Below, piece after piece: positions 1-9,982 of a DNA stretch of 64,000 nt (position 1 is its first letter; the number at the start of each line of letters is the position of its first letter). The DNA is from Pararhizobium sp. A13. Its GTDB lineage: Bacteria; Pseudomonadota; Alphaproteobacteria; Rhizobiales; Rhizobiaceae. The translations under genes and the position numbers were made by a program. The stretch covers positions 2,863,001 to 2,927,000 of the forward strand of contig NZ_CP149510.1 of assembly GCF_040126305.1 (NCBI RefSeq). Reading direction: 5' to 3'. Under the pieces are notes generated by a model. The model saw only the letters and a program-made list of their open reading frames with translations. It ran no database searches and was not told where the DNA came from.

Positions 1-2
1 TT

Positions 3-32
3 CGTTTGGAATTGCTGCTACGCGCCGGATGA
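3..32 (+). CDS. 3' end of an upstream gene (partial)
   Basis: The first bases read in frame 3 as RLELLLRAG followed by TGA at 30-32, which ends 15 bases before the next start codon. This looks like the tail of a co-oriented upstream gene in the same operon as the GH32 gene. Only nine codons are visible, so the product cannot be named and chance reading is possible. Confidence 0.3.
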   Translation, partial: RLELLLRAG

Positions 33-47
33 AGGAGTGGAACGGAG

Positions 48-1769
48 ATGGCGAACGATATCGTGCAGGTGGTCGAGACGCTTCGGACGTTGCGGGCCGA
101 GGTGCCGGTTAGCGCGACGCTGCATGTGTGGTTGAAGGCGACGCGCAGCGATGAGCCCGGCATGATGGCCTTCATTCTCAATGGTGAGAAGATCGGTGAG
201 GTGTCGGTCAGCAACTCCGAGGAATACGTCTTCCGCACCTTCATCGCGGTGAGCGGCGGTGATCTCTCCTGCGTCTACGATACCGCAACCACGGCTGTTT
301 CCGTCGCCTACGTCTTCAATGCGGCGGAGGTTGTCGACAAGGGCATTACGGTCATGCACACCAGCGTGGCCAACGCGCCGGCGCCGGTGCCGCACGGTTA
401 TCATTTCCGCCCGCCCTTCGGCTGGATGAACGATCCCAACGGTTTTGGCCGCTTTGGCGGGCGTCCGCATCTGTTCTATCAGCACTATTCGCACGGGCTT
501 CGCTGGAACACGATGCATTGGGGACATGCTATCTCCACCGATTATGTCCATTGGCATCACATGCCGATCTTCCTCTTTCCCTCCGAGGACCTGACAGCCC
601 GCCCGGATCGGCGCGGCGGGGCCTTTTCCGGCTCGGCCATTCCGCTGGAAAACGACGCGGGCATCCGTGTTTTCTTCACCGAGCAGGTGAGCGAACGGAT
701 TCCGGAAACACAGATCCAGTTGACGGCGACCTCGCACAACATCATCACCGCCAGCCAGGCCGAGGTGATCTTGGCAAACCGGCCGTCCGGTCTAGGACTA
801 ACGCTCGATTTCCGCGACCCTTACGTGGTCAAGGGCCCCGACGGTCTCTGGAAAATGGTTCTTGGCAGTCTCAGCCATCAGGGCGGCGTCATCCTGCTTT
901 ACGAGACGGATGATCCGGCGGCCGCGACAGGCTGGCGTTTCGTCGGCACGCTGCTGCTGGAAGAAAGGTTCGGCACGGCCGTCATCGAATGTCCCTGTTT
1001 GATCCCGCTGGATGGACCGGCGGACGGAAATGAGACCCGTTGGGGACTGATCTACGGCCTGATGAACAGCCTCGAAAAGAAGACGGGACGCAAGAATTTG
1101 ACCCTCATTGCTGTCGGTCGGTTCGATGGCGTCCGATTCCATCGCGAATTTGAACAGGAAGTGGATTTCGGGACCGACAACTATGCCTTCCAGGCTTTTG
1201 TCGACCATGGTACGGCGGTCGGCATCGGTTGGCTGGCAAATTGGGCCGATGTTTCCCATACGATCGATTTTCCCACGGCCATGACCCTGCCGCGCAATCT
1301 TCTGCTGCAAGGCAACGAAATTTTGACGCCGCCCGTCCCGGCGGTCGAGACTTTGCGGGCGGGGCTGATCGATGAAAGCCGGCTGATGGCCGGAGAGGTG
1401 GTGGCGTTTGACAATGGCGTCGTCGAGATTGTTATCGACCTGACCAAGCCGGGCGCCACCTTCGAACTGGTATTTGACCATCTGTTGGTTACGCTTGGCG
1501 TCAGTGTCAGCGAGCAGGGGCTGTCCATCAACTATGCTGCGCGGGAGCAGGAAACGGGGCCGAGCTACATCGCTGCCGGTGCGAAACCGCAGAGCCTGCG
1601 CATTTTCCTCGATGTCGGCTCGATCGAGGTCTTCGCCGACGGCGGCCGCTGGGTTGGAACGAAACGGATCGAGGGCTTCGAGCCGGTGCAGTCCGTCCGT
1701 GTCGCCTCGGGTGTGGGTGCCATCCGATCGGCCCGCATCTATGCGTTGAAACTGAATCGTGCAGGCTGA
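48..1769 (+). CDS. Glycoside hydrolase family 32 protein (levanase/invertase-like fructosidase)
   Basis: 573 residues. GH32 enzymes hydrolyse beta-fructosides such as sucrose, levan or inulin oligomers. Visible family motifs: WMNDPNG near residues 126-132 with the nucleophile Asp (about D129), FRDP near 255 (transition-state Asp) and ECP near 316 (acid/base Glu). The C-terminal ~140 residues fit the GH32 beta-sandwich. About 115 residues precede the catalytic blades, an extra N-terminal beta-rich segment not needed for GH32 activity. There is no signal peptide, so it probably acts on imported fructosides in the cytoplasm. The ATG at 48 has a GGAG just upstream. Substrate cannot be assigned from sequence; levanase versus sucrase remains open. 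Confidence 0.88.
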   Translation: MANDIVQVVETLRTLRAEVPVSATLHVWLKATRSDEPGMMAFILNGEKIGEVSVSNSEEYVFRTFIAVSGGDLSCVYDTATTAVSVAYVFNAAEVVDKGITVMHTSVANAPAPVPHGYHFRPPFGWMNDPNGFGRFGGRPHLFYQHYSHGLRWNTMHWGHAISTDYVHWHHMPIFLFPSEDLTARPDRRGGAFSGSAIPLENDAGIRVFFTEQVSERIPETQIQLTATSHNIITASQAEVILANRPSGLGLTLDFRDPYVVKGPDGLWKMVLGSLSHQGGVILLYETDDPAAATGWRFVGTLLLEERFGTAVIECPCLIPLDGPADGNETRWGLIYGLMNSLEKKTGRKNLTLIAVGRFDGVRFHREFEQEVDFGTDNYAFQAFVDHGTAVGIGWLANWADVSHTIDFPTAMTLPRNLLLQGNEILTPPVPAVETLRAGLIDESRLMAGEVVAFDNGVVEIVIDLTKPGATFELVFDHLLVTLGVSVSEQGLSINYAAREQETGPSYIAAGAKPQSLRIFLDVGSIEVFADGGRWVGTKRIEGFEPVQSVRVASGVGAIRSARIYALKLNRAG

Positions 1770-1862
1770 AGGCAGGCCAAAACATCGCTTCAAAATTTAT
1801 CTAAAAACGTCTCTTTAACGTTTACCGGTTAGTAATCTCTCCAAGTGTGAGAGATCTGAGCG

Positions 1863-2435
1863 ATGCGTATTGCGTTTATCGTCGCCCTTCTGCTTCTGGC
1901 GGGGTGCGCGACCGCGCCGAGAGAAACAAGAAACGCCTGCGCGATTTTCGAGCAGCGCGATGGCTGGTTCAACAACTGGCGCCGGGCGGCCGAGCATGCG
2001 GAGCGGCAATATGGCATTCCCGTGCCGATCCTGATGGCGACGATTTATACCGAATCCGGCTTCCGCCCGAATGCCCGGCCGCCACGCACGAAGCTTCTCG
2101 GCTTCATTCCCTGGAAACGCCAATCGACGGCCTATGGCTTCTCGCAGGCGCTGAACGGTACGTGGTCGCAATACAAGCGGGAGACCGGCCACTGGATGGC
2201 ACGCCGGACGAAATTCTCCGACGCGGTCCATTTCGTTGCGTGGTACCACAACCAGAGCAGCAAGAAGAACGGCATTGCCCGCAACGACGCCTACAGTCTC
2301 TATCTCGCCTACTATCTGGGAGATGGCGGTTATGCGAAGGGCGCCTGGCGCGGCAATGTCCAACTTCAGCGCGCCGCGCAACGCTCGGCAAATATTGCCC
2401 GCACCTATGCCCGGCAGTTGCGCTCCTGCGATTGA
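1863..2435 (+). CDS. Lytic transglycosylase-like lipoprotein (SLT/lysozyme fold)
   Basis: 190 residues. The N-terminus is a short hydrophobic signal ending in the lipobox LAGC, with the lipidated Cys at residue 15, so it should sit in the outer or inner membrane facing the periplasm. The segment IYTESGF (Glu near residue 64), later YGFSQALNGTW and AVHFVAWYHNQ, match the single-domain SLT/lysozyme-like lipoproteins of Rhizobiales, whose catalytic Glu cleaves peptidoglycan glycan strands. The gene is monocistronic: it follows the GH32 gene by 93 bases and faces the LysR gene tail-to-tail. Activity is inferred from fold; the family is only partly characterised. Confidence 0.78.
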   Translation: MRIAFIVALLLLAGCATAPRETRNACAIFEQRDGWFNNWRRAAEHAERQYGIPVPILMATIYTESGFRPNARPPRTKLLGFIPWKRQSTAYGFSQALNGTWSQYKRETGHWMARRTKFSDAVHFVAWYHNQSSKKNGIARNDAYSLYLAYYLGDGGYAKGAWRGNVQLQRAAQRSANIARTYARQLRSCD

Positions 2436-2445
2436 CCCAGATGCC

Positions 2446-3357
2446 TTACTTTGAAAACGCAGGATCCCAATAGGGCGGGATGCCGAACGCGGCACGCAGA
2501 TGATCGGCGAGCGCCCGCAGTTTGACGGAGGGGCGCCGGCCTTCCGGGTGCGCGATGTGGATATATTCGAGCTCGGGCTGAACGCCGATGTCGATGGTTT
2601 CAAGTGTGCCCGCTTCCACCGCTTCCCCGACCGCGAACATCGGCACAAGCGCAATCCCCAGCCCGGCGACGGCCGCGTCCCTTATCATGTCGCCATTGTT
2701 GACGCCGAATCCCATCTGCCCGCGGACGAGGACTGTCCCGGCGGCAGTAGGAAAGCGCCAGTCGGCGACGCCGCGGTTGGTGTAGAAGATGCCGCGGTGC
2801 CGTTCGAGCTCCTCGATGGAACCCGGCTTTCCATTTTCCCTGATATAAGCCGGGGAGGCGACGAGCACCCGGCGGCTCGGCGCCAGCCGCCAGGCCATCA
2901 GCCGCGAATCGGCGATCGGTCCGTTGCGCACCACGGCGTCGTAGCCGTCAGCGGCCGCATCAACCCGCCGGTCATCGAGGTCAAGCGTCAGATGAAGCTT
3001 GGGATGCGCGGAGAGGAACGGGTAGAGCGCCGGCCCGAGATGCATGCGCCCGAAGGTCACCGGCGCCGAGATCTGCAAGGGGCCTGAAATCGTCCCACGC
3101 CGCTCGGCCATGTCGGCTGTCGCCTCCTCGATCTCCTGCACGATGCGATTGGCGCGCCCGAGGAAGGCGTTGCCATCTTCTGTGAGCGTCAGCTTACGCG
3201 TCGTGCGGTGCAGGAGCGTTGCACCCAGGCCACGCTCCAGCTCGGCCAGCCGTTCGCTGACCACCGACTTCGATAGCCTCAGACGCCGCGCCGCCTCGCT
3301 GATCGAACCGCTTTCAGCGACTGCGACAAAACTTGCAATGCCGTCGAGCTTCATCAT
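2446..3357 (-). CDS. LysR-family transcriptional regulator
   Basis: 303 residues. Residues 1-60 form the LysR winged helix-turn-helix (FVAVAESGSISEAARRLRLSKS, then the SERLAELERGLGATLLHRTTRK segment), followed by a linker helix and a periplasmic-binding-like effector domain from about residue 90. It is divergent from the two SDR genes at 3497-5038, with 139 bases between the starts, the usual arrangement in which a LysR protein controls its neighbours. It resembles the AaeR/DmlR-like LysR group that regulates small redox enzymes. The effector is unknown. Confidence 0.9.
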   Translation of the reverse strand: MMKLDGIASFVAVAESGSISEAARRLRLSKSVVSERLAELERGLGATLLHRTTRKLTLTEDGNAFLGRANRIVQEIEEATADMAERRGTISGPLQISAPVTFGRMHLGPALYPFLSAHPKLHLTLDLDDRRVDAAADGYDAVVRNGPIADSRLMAWRLAPSRRVLVASPAYIRENGKPGSIEELERHRGIFYTNRGVADWRFPTAAGTVLVRGQMGFGVNNGDMIRDAAVAGLGIALVPMFAVGEAVEAGTLETIDIGVQPELEYIHIAHPEGRRPSVKLRALADHLRAAFGIPPYWDPAFSK

Positions 3358-3496
3358 CGTTCGGTTTTTCCGGATACGAGTTCCATGATTTGCAGACTAA
3401 TCCGAACGAAGAAAGAAGGCCATATTCGCTTCAAGCAAGGGGTTTGAAGAGACTGCCAGACGGCGCCTCGGCCCAAAGCAAAAGAGGATGAAGATC

Positions 3497-4261
3497 ATGG
3501 AACGCCTGTCTCAGAAAGTTGCAATCGTCACCGGTGCCAGCGCCGGCATCGGTCGCGCCACCGCCAAGCTGTTCGCAGCCGAAGGTGGCAGGCTTGTCGT
3601 CGGCGCCCGCCGTCAGAACGAGCTCGATGAACTCGTCGCAGAAATCAAGGCCGAAGGCGGCGAGGCCGTCGCCCTTACCGGTGACGTCCGTTCGGAGGAT
3701 TACGCCAGGGGTCTGGTGGAACTGGCCGTCAGGACCTATGGTCGCCTGGATATCGCCTTCAACAATGCCGGAACGCTCGGCGAAGCCGGTCCTTCAACCG
3801 GTGTCTCCGAGCAGGGTTGGAACGACGCCATCGCCATCAATCTGACCGGCTCCTTCCTCGGGGCCAAGCACCAGATTGCCGAAATGGCCAAGCATGGGGG
3901 CGGCTCGGTGATCTTCACCTCTACGTTCGTCGGTTACAGCTTTGCCTTCCCGGGTGTTGCCGCCTATGCAGCCTCGAAGTCCGGCCTGATTGGCCTGACA
4001 CAAGCTCTTGCTGCCGAATTCGGCCCGCAGGGCGTGCGTGTTAACGCGATCCTGCCCGGTGCCGTCGATACGGCGATGTACCGCGAGATGAACAACACGC
4101 CGGAATCGCAGTCCTTCATCACCAACCTGCATGCCCTGAAGCGCGTCGCAGCCCCGGAAGAGCTCGCCCGCTCGGTTCTGTTCCTCGCCTCGGACGATTC
4201 CGCCTTCGTGACCGGCACCGCCTCGCTCGTCGATGGTGGCGCCTCGATCACCCGCACCTGA
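3497..4261 (+). CDS. SDR-family NAD(P)-dependent oxidoreductase
   Basis: Classical short-chain dehydrogenase, 254 residues from the ATG at 3497. It has the Rossmann motif TGASAGIG near the N-terminus, the NNAG motif (FNNAGTLGE), the catalytic Tyr/Lys in YAASK and a downstream PGAVDT segment. An in-frame ATG exists at 3488, but the AGAGG ribosome site touches it directly, whereas spacing to 3497 is 9 bases, so I prefer the later start. It is the first of two tandem SDR genes divergent from the LysR regulator. Substrate unknown; the close paralogues are loosely annotated as glucose or 3-oxoacyl dehydrogenases. Confidence 0.88.
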   Translation: MERLSQKVAIVTGASAGIGRATAKLFAAEGGRLVVGARRQNELDELVAEIKAEGGEAVALTGDVRSEDYARGLVELAVRTYGRLDIAFNNAGTLGEAGPSTGVSEQGWNDAIAINLTGSFLGAKHQIAEMAKHGGGSVIFTSTFVGYSFAFPGVAAYAASKSGLIGLTQALAAEFGPQGVRVNAILPGAVDTAMYREMNNTPESQSFITNLHALKRVAAPEELARSVLFLASDDSAFVTGTASLVDGGASITRT

Positions 4262-4297
4262 GCTCTTTGCCAGAACGCAAACAGAAGGAACTTCATC

Positions 4298-5038
4298 ATG
4301 TCACGCTTGCAGAACAAGACAGCGCTGATCACCGGCGGCACCAGCGGCATCGGCCTTGAAACAGCCCGCCAGTTCATTGCCGAGGGTGCCCGCGTTGCGG
4401 TCACCGGCACCAACCCGGCAACCATCGAAGCCGCACGCGCCGAGCTCGGCGACAAGGCTCGTATCATTCAGGCCAACGCCGGCGATGTCGCCGGACAGAA
4501 GGCGGTCGCAGAAGCGATCGAGAACGCCTTCGGCCATCTCGATATCCTGTTCGTCAACGCAGGTGCCGCCGATTTCCGCCCGATTGAACAGTTCGACGAA
4601 GAGGCCTTCGATCGCTCGGTTGCCGTCAATGTCAAAGGCCCATTCTTCCTGATCCAGGCGCTTATGCCGATCCTTGCCAATCCGGCCTCCATCGTGCTCA
4701 ACACTTCGATCAATGCCCATATCGGCATGCCGAACACCAGCGTCTACGCCTTGACCAAGGCTGCGCTCCTGTCGTTCGCCAAGACGTTGTCCGGAGAGCT
4801 GATCGGCCGTGGTATCCGCGTTAATGCCGTCAGTCCCGGCCCGGTTGCAACGCCCCTTTACGGTAAGCTCGGCATGTCCGACGCAGACACCGATGCCATG
4901 GCGGCGGCGAAGATCCCAGCCGGCCGATTTGGCAATCCGAGCGAAATCGCCAAGGCCGTGGTTTTCCTCGCCTCCGACGAATCGACTTACACCGTGGGCA
5001 GCGAACTCGTCATCGATGGCGGCATGAGCAATCTCTGA
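4298..5038 (+). CDS. SDR-family oxidoreductase
   Basis: 246 residues, classical SDR: TGGTSGIG cofactor loop, FVNAGAAD (NAG motif), catalytic YALTK and the SPGPVATPLYGK segment. It lies 36 bases after the first SDR gene with AAGGA upstream of the ATG, so the two are probably cotranscribed. It is not a recent duplicate: the two proteins share only family-level residues. A perfect 14-bp hairpin follows the stop. Substrate cannot be assigned; the second Gly-rich loop gives no clear NAD versus NADP preference. Confidence 0.88.
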   Translation: MSRLQNKTALITGGTSGIGLETARQFIAEGARVAVTGTNPATIEAARAELGDKARIIQANAGDVAGQKAVAEAIENAFGHLDILFVNAGAADFRPIEQFDEEAFDRSVAVNVKGPFFLIQALMPILANPASIVLNTSINAHIGMPNTSVYALTKAALLSFAKTLSGELIGRGIRVNAVSPGPVATPLYGKLGMSDADTDAMAAAKIPAGRFGNPSEIAKAVVFLASDESTYTVGSELVIDGGMSNL

Positions 5039-5047
5039 ACCGGCGTT

Positions 5048-5083
5048 CTGCGTGGCCCGGCATTTTCAAGCCGGGCCACGCAG
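5048..5083 (+). terminator. Perfect 14-bp hairpin ending the SDR operon
   Basis: CTGCGTGGCCCGGC at 5048-5061, an 8-base loop, then the exact complement at 5070-5083. No T-run follows, so this may be a hairpin that protects the mRNA end or acts with Rho rather than a classical intrinsic terminator. Confidence 0.6.
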
Positions 5084-5176
5084 TGGCGACTGCAACAGCA
5101 CACAATTCAACATTTCCTTGAAATCGACGGTCAAAACGGGCAAAGCACCAGCCACCGACCAGTTTCAGGGAATTCC

Positions 5177-6070
5177 ATGAACGCCGCGTCCCGCATCCCC
5201 CGCCAGCTCGATCATCTCGTATTGCCGGTCATTGACCTCGCAACCGCCCGAGATCGCTATGTCAAACTCGGGTTTACCGTCGCCACCGATGCGCTTCACC
5301 CCTTCGGGACCGAAAACGCCTGTGTCTTCCTTGCCGACAAGACGTATCTTGAGCCGCTCGGGATCGCCAAGCGCGAGGAATGCGAAGCGGCGGCGCTTGC
5401 CGGCAACGTCTTCGTCGCCCGCGATCAGGCCTATCGCTTTCGCCGGGGCCATGACGGGTTCTCGGCAATCGTGCTCAGCACCGATGATGCGGCGGCCGAT
5501 CATGCTCGCTTCCACAAAGCGGGTATTTCGGCCGGCGAGATGCTGGAATTTTCCCGCCCGATGAAGCTGCCGGATGGATCGCAGGCAACCGGTAGTTTCC
5601 GCCTTGCCTTCGCCGCTGATCTGCGTTCGCCGGATTTCTTCTTTTTTACCTGTCAGCGCGTGATGCCGCTTCCGTCCGACAGGTCCGCGCTCGAAACCCA
5701 TGCCAACGGCGTGATCGGCCTCAGTGAAGTCGTTCTGTCCGAGCCGAACCCCACCGATTTCCAGTACATCCTGCAGGAAGCGGTCGACGAGCGCGAGGTT
5801 TCCGCGCATTCCTTCGGCATGGACATCGAAACGCGCAACGGCGTCAAGATTTCCGTCCTCAACCAGGCCGGCATGTCCGGCTTCTTCGATCGCAAAACGC
5901 CGGGTCATTCCCGTGGTCTGCGCGGCCGCGCCGTCGTCTTCAAGGTGGCCGACTTGTCGGCGACCGAGCAACTTCTCACTGCCAACGCGGTGTCCTTCAT
6001 CAGAAAAGACAATCGCCTGATCGTTCCGGAAACGCTGGGACAGGGTGTCATTTTCGCATTCGGAGAGTAA
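5177..6070 (+). CDS. VOC-superfamily (glyoxalase-like) protein
   Basis: 297 residues. [25 protein letters not shown] at residues 11-35 is the start of a glyoxalase_3-type vicinal oxygen chelate domain; a second, divergent VOC half follows ([12 protein letters not shown] near 180 and [15 protein letters not shown] near 250). VOC proteins bind a divalent metal and act on vicinal dioxygen groups, but the reaction here is not known. The gene sits directly upstream of kdsA (2-base gap), and this VOC-kdsA-eno order is recurrent in rhizobia, so expression is likely shared with kdsA. No signal peptide. Confidence 0.8.
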   Translation: MNAASRIPRQLDHLVLPVIDLATARDRYVKLGFTVATDALHPFGTENACVFLADKTYLEPLGIAKREECEAAALAGNVFVARDQAYRFRRGHDGFSAIVLSTDDAAADHARFHKAGISAGEMLEFSRPMKLPDGSQATGSFRLAFAADLRSPDFFFFTCQRVMPLPSDRSALETHANGVIGLSEVVLSEPNPTDFQYILQEAVDEREVSAHSFGMDIETRNGVKISVLNQAGMSGFFDRKTPGHSRGLRGRAVVFKVADLSATEQLLTANAVSFIRKDNRLIVPETLGQGVIFAFGE

Positions 6071-6072
6071 TC

Positions 6073-6912
6073 ATGCAGGCAAATGCAAATGTGGTGGCCG
6101 GCAGCGGTGCCGGCCAAGTGGTGTTTTCCAACACCCAAAAACTGTCGCTGATCGCCGGGCCCTGCCAGATGGAAAGCCGCGAGCATGCCTTCATGATCGC
6201 CGGCAAGATGGTGGAACTCTGCAAGTCGCTTGGTATCGGCCTTGTCTACAAATCCTCCTTCGACAAGGCCAACCGCACGTCGATCGCTGGCAAGCGCGGC
6301 ATCGGGCTTGAAAAGGCGATGGAAATCTTCGCTGATCTGAAGAAGGAATACGGCTTTCCCGTCCTGACCGATATCCACACCGAGGAACAGTGTGCTCTCG
6401 TTGCCCCGACGATCGATATCCTGCAGATTCCGGCCTTCCTCTGCCGCCAGACGGACCTGCTGGTCGCAGCTGCCAAGACCGGCCGTGTGATCAACGTCAA
6501 GAAGGGCCAGTTCCTCGCCCCCTGGGACATGAAGAACGTGCTCGCCAAATTCACCGAGAGCGGCAATCCGAACGTGCTGCTGTGCGAGCGCGGCGCCTCC
6601 TTCGGCTACAACACGCTCGTCTCCGATATGCGCTCTCTGCCGATCATGGCCGGCCTCGGTGCGCCGGTCGTGTTCGATGCAACACACTCCGTGCAGCAGC
6701 CGGGCGGGCAGGGCTCGTCCTCGGGCGGCCAGCGCGAATTCGTCGAGACGCTGGCTCGTGCGGCAGTTGCGGTCGGTGTCGCCGGCGTCTTCATCGAGAC
6801 GCACGAGGATCCGGATAACGCGCCGTCCGACGGACCGAACATGGTGCACCTCAAGGACATGCCGCGGCTTCTCGAGACGCTGCTTGCCTTTGACGCGATC
6901 GCCAAGCGCTGA
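6073..6912 (+). CDS. kdsA: 3-deoxy-8-phosphooctulonate synthase (KDO-8-P synthase)
   Basis: 279 residues, normal family length. Condenses phosphoenolpyruvate with D-arabinose 5-phosphate to make KDO-8-phosphate, the committed step to the inner-core sugar of lipopolysaccharide, in the cytoplasm. Diagnostic segments are [63 protein letters not shown] and [12 protein letters not shown]. The start ATG is preceded by GGAGA that overlaps the end of the VOC gene. It sits one gene before enolase, which makes its substrate PEP. Confidence 0.97.
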   Translation: MQANANVVAGSGAGQVVFSNTQKLSLIAGPCQMESREHAFMIAGKMVELCKSLGIGLVYKSSFDKANRTSIAGKRGIGLEKAMEIFADLKKEYGFPVLTDIHTEEQCALVAPTIDILQIPAFLCRQTDLLVAAAKTGRVINVKKGQFLAPWDMKNVLAKFTESGNPNVLLCERGASFGYNTLVSDMRSLPIMAGLGAPVVFDATHSVQQPGGQGSSSGGQREFVETLARAAVAVGVAGVFIETHEDPDNAPSDGPNMVHLKDMPRLLETLLAFDAIAKR

Positions 6913-7032
6913 ATGCGGCAATTGTGAAATTTTCTTGAAGGCCGGGGCGCAGGGGAGCAATTGCCCGCGCCCGCCATTGTAATTTCCGGTCCATGAATTA
7001 TGACAGGGCCATCCGTCCACCACCATGTTTGA

Positions 7033-8322
<1,290 letters not shown>

Positions 8323-8344
8323 TCACTCGCTGCTCTGACCAACG

Positions 8345-8378
8345 AAACCCGCGTCTGGAAACGGATGCGGGTTTTTTG
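8345..8378 (+). terminator. Rho-independent terminator after eno
   Basis: AAACCCGC at 8345-8352 pairs with GCGGGTTT at 8367-8374, and the stem runs into a T-tract. It lies 23 bases after the eno stop. Confidence 0.85.
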
Positions 8379-8456
8379 TTGCCGCCTGTTATGGTCAACG
8401 GTCGGTTAATCAATGGCCGGTAGGATGCCTTTGTATTGCGTATCAGGGCATGATCG

Positions 8457-8765
8457 ATGTGGACAAAACACCATAAGAAACGGAAGCTCGGGCGGTTTGT
8501 CATGCCGCTGATCGCCGTCGCCTTTCTCTCCTATTTCGGCTATCATTCCATCCACGGCGAGTTCGGCCTGAAGGCGACGGAAAAGTTCGACCGCCAGCGC
8601 GTCGAGCGCCAGACGCGTCTGGACGAACTGACGGAGCAGCGCAAGACGCTGGAAAAGGAAGTGGCGCTGTTGAGCGACGGTTCGCTCGAACGCGACATGC
8701 TGGACGAAAAGGCTCGCTTCGGGCTGAGCATGTCGCGCGCCGATGAAATCGTGATATTTCACTGA
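8457..8765 (+). CDS. FtsB/DivIC-family septum formation initiator
   Basis: 102 residues. One transmembrane segment near residues 15-32 (FVMPLIAVAFLSYFGYHSIHG) followed by a coiled coil (residues about 38-75, rich in E, R, K and L heptads) and a short C-terminal segment ending DMLDEKARFGLSMSRADEIVIFH. This is the FtsB/DivIC layout; FtsB binds FtsL and FtsQ in the divisome at the inner membrane. A gene of this type between eno and pdhA is standard in alphaproteobacteria. It has its own leader after the eno terminator. Confidence 0.85.
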   Translation: MWTKHHKKRKLGRFVMPLIAVAFLSYFGYHSIHGEFGLKATEKFDRQRVERQTRLDELTEQRKTLEKEVALLSDGSLERDMLDEKARFGLSMSRADEIVIFH

Positions 8766-8766
8766 C

Positions 8767-8801
8767 TTTTCCAATTAACCAAAATCTGGTTAATTGGAAA
8801 A
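8767..8801. promoter_or_regulatory. 15-bp perfect AT-rich inverted repeat upstream of pdhA
   Basis: TTTTCCAATTAACCA at 8767-8781 and its exact complement at 8787-8801, separated by 5 bases. It is just behind the ftsB-like stop, but no T-run follows on either strand, which argues against an ordinary terminator. It may be an operator of the pdh promoter. A second dyad, GCTTATA-N5-TATAAGC, lies at 8820-8838 and a third, GCCAT-N6-ATGGC, at 8837-8852. Confidence 0.5.
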
Positions 8802-8873
8802 TAATAAATAATATCATTAGCTTATAAAGAATATAAGCCATGCAAATATGGCATTGCTGTGGCGTCATTCTTT

Positions 8874-8906
8874 CCCTATGGTACCGGCAAAAGGCAACCA
8901 TTAGGG
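8874..8906 (+). promoter_or_regulatory. Leader hairpin that can mask the pdhA ribosome binding site
   Basis: CCCTATGGT at 8874-8882 can pair with ACCATTAGGG at 8897-8906, with a single bulged T. The 3' arm shares its GGG with the pdhA Shine-Dalgarno AGGGAGG (8903-8909). When folded, the ribosome site would be partly hidden. Regulation by this fold is inference. Confidence 0.4.
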
Positions 8907-8914
8907 AGGAATGA

Positions 8915-9961
8915 ATGGCCCCGCGAAAAACCGCGTCCGTTTCCAGCCGCAAAACAGCCGCCAAGCCCGCAAAGAAGGACTTCGTCAACGGTACTGTTGC
9001 CGAGTTCGATCGCGATGCCGATATGAAGGCTTACCGCGAAATGCTTCTTATCCGGCGTTTCGAGGAAAAGGCCGGCCAGCTCTACGGCATGGGCTTCATC
9101 GGTGGTTTCTGTCACCTCTACATCGGCCAGGAAGCCGTCGTCGTCGGCATGCAGATGGCGCTGAAGGAAGGCGATCAGGTCATCACGGCCTATCGTGACC
9201 ACGGCCATATGCTGGCCTGCGGCATGAGCGCGCGTGGCGTCATGGCGGAGCTCACCGGTCGCCGCAGCGGGCTTTCCCGCGGCAAGGGCGGCTCGATGCA
9301 CATGTTCTCCAAGGAGAAGCATTTCTACGGCGGCCACGGCATCGTCGGCGCGCAGGTATCGCTCGGCACGGGCCTCGCCTTCGCCAACCGCTATCGCGGC
9401 AATGACAATGTCTCGCTCGCCTATTTCGGCGATGGCGCCGCCAACCAGGGCCAGGTCTACGAGAGCTTCAACATGGCTGCTCTCTGGAAGCTGCCGGTGA
9501 TCTACATCGTCGAGAACAACCGTTACGCCATGGGCACGTCAGTATCGCGCGCCTCGGCCGGCCATGATTTCTCCCAGCGCGGCGTCGCGCTCGGTATCCC
9601 GGGTCTCCAGGTCGATGGCATGGATGTTCGCGCGGTAAAGGCCGCCGGCGACGAGGCTGTCGAGCATTGCCGCGCTGGCAAGGGGCCGATCATCCTTGAA
9701 ATGCAGACCTACCGCTATCGGGGCCACTCCATGTCCGACCCGGCGAAGTATCGCTCGAAGGACGAAGTGCAGAAGATGCGCTCCGAGCATGACCCGATCG
9801 AACAGGTGAAGGCGCGCATTCTGGAAAAGGGATGGGCGAGCGAGGACGAACTGAAGCAGATCGACAAGGACGTTCGCGACATCGTCGCCGACAGCGCCGA
9901 TTTCGCCCAGGCCGATCCGGAGCCGGATGTATCCGAGCTCTACACCGACATTCTGCTTTGA
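8915..9961 (+). CDS. pdhA: Pyruvate dehydrogenase E1 component, alpha subunit
   Basis: 348 residues. With PdhB it forms the thiamine-diphosphate E1 enzyme that decarboxylates pyruvate and acetylates the lipoyl arm of E2. Motifs: MLLIRRFEEKAGQLYGMG, CHLYIGQEAVVVG, RDHGHMLACGM, GKGGSMHMFS, GHGIVGAQ and the TPP/Mg motif GDGAANQGQVYESFNMAALWKLP with ENNRYAMGTS, then RYRGHSMSDP. The first ~30 residues are Ala/Lys-rich linker. It starts a pdhA-pdhB-pdhC run; an out-of-frame ATG lies 4 bases before the true start. The leader has several dyads, described separately. Confidence 0.97.
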   Translation: MAPRKTASVSSRKTAAKPAKKDFVNGTVAEFDRDADMKAYREMLLIRRFEEKAGQLYGMGFIGGFCHLYIGQEAVVVGMQMALKEGDQVITAYRDHGHMLACGMSARGVMAELTGRRSGLSRGKGGSMHMFSKEKHFYGGHGIVGAQVSLGTGLAFANRYRGNDNVSLAYFGDGAANQGQVYESFNMAALWKLPVIYIVENNRYAMGTSVSRASAGHDFSQRGVALGIPGLQVDGMDVRAVKAAGDEAVEHCRAGKGPIILEMQTYRYRGHSMSDPAKYRSKDEVQKMRSEHDPIEQVKARILEKGWASEDELKQIDKDVRDIVADSADFAQADPEPDVSELYTDILL

Positions 9962-9982
9962 TTTCGCGGCGAGGAAACCATC

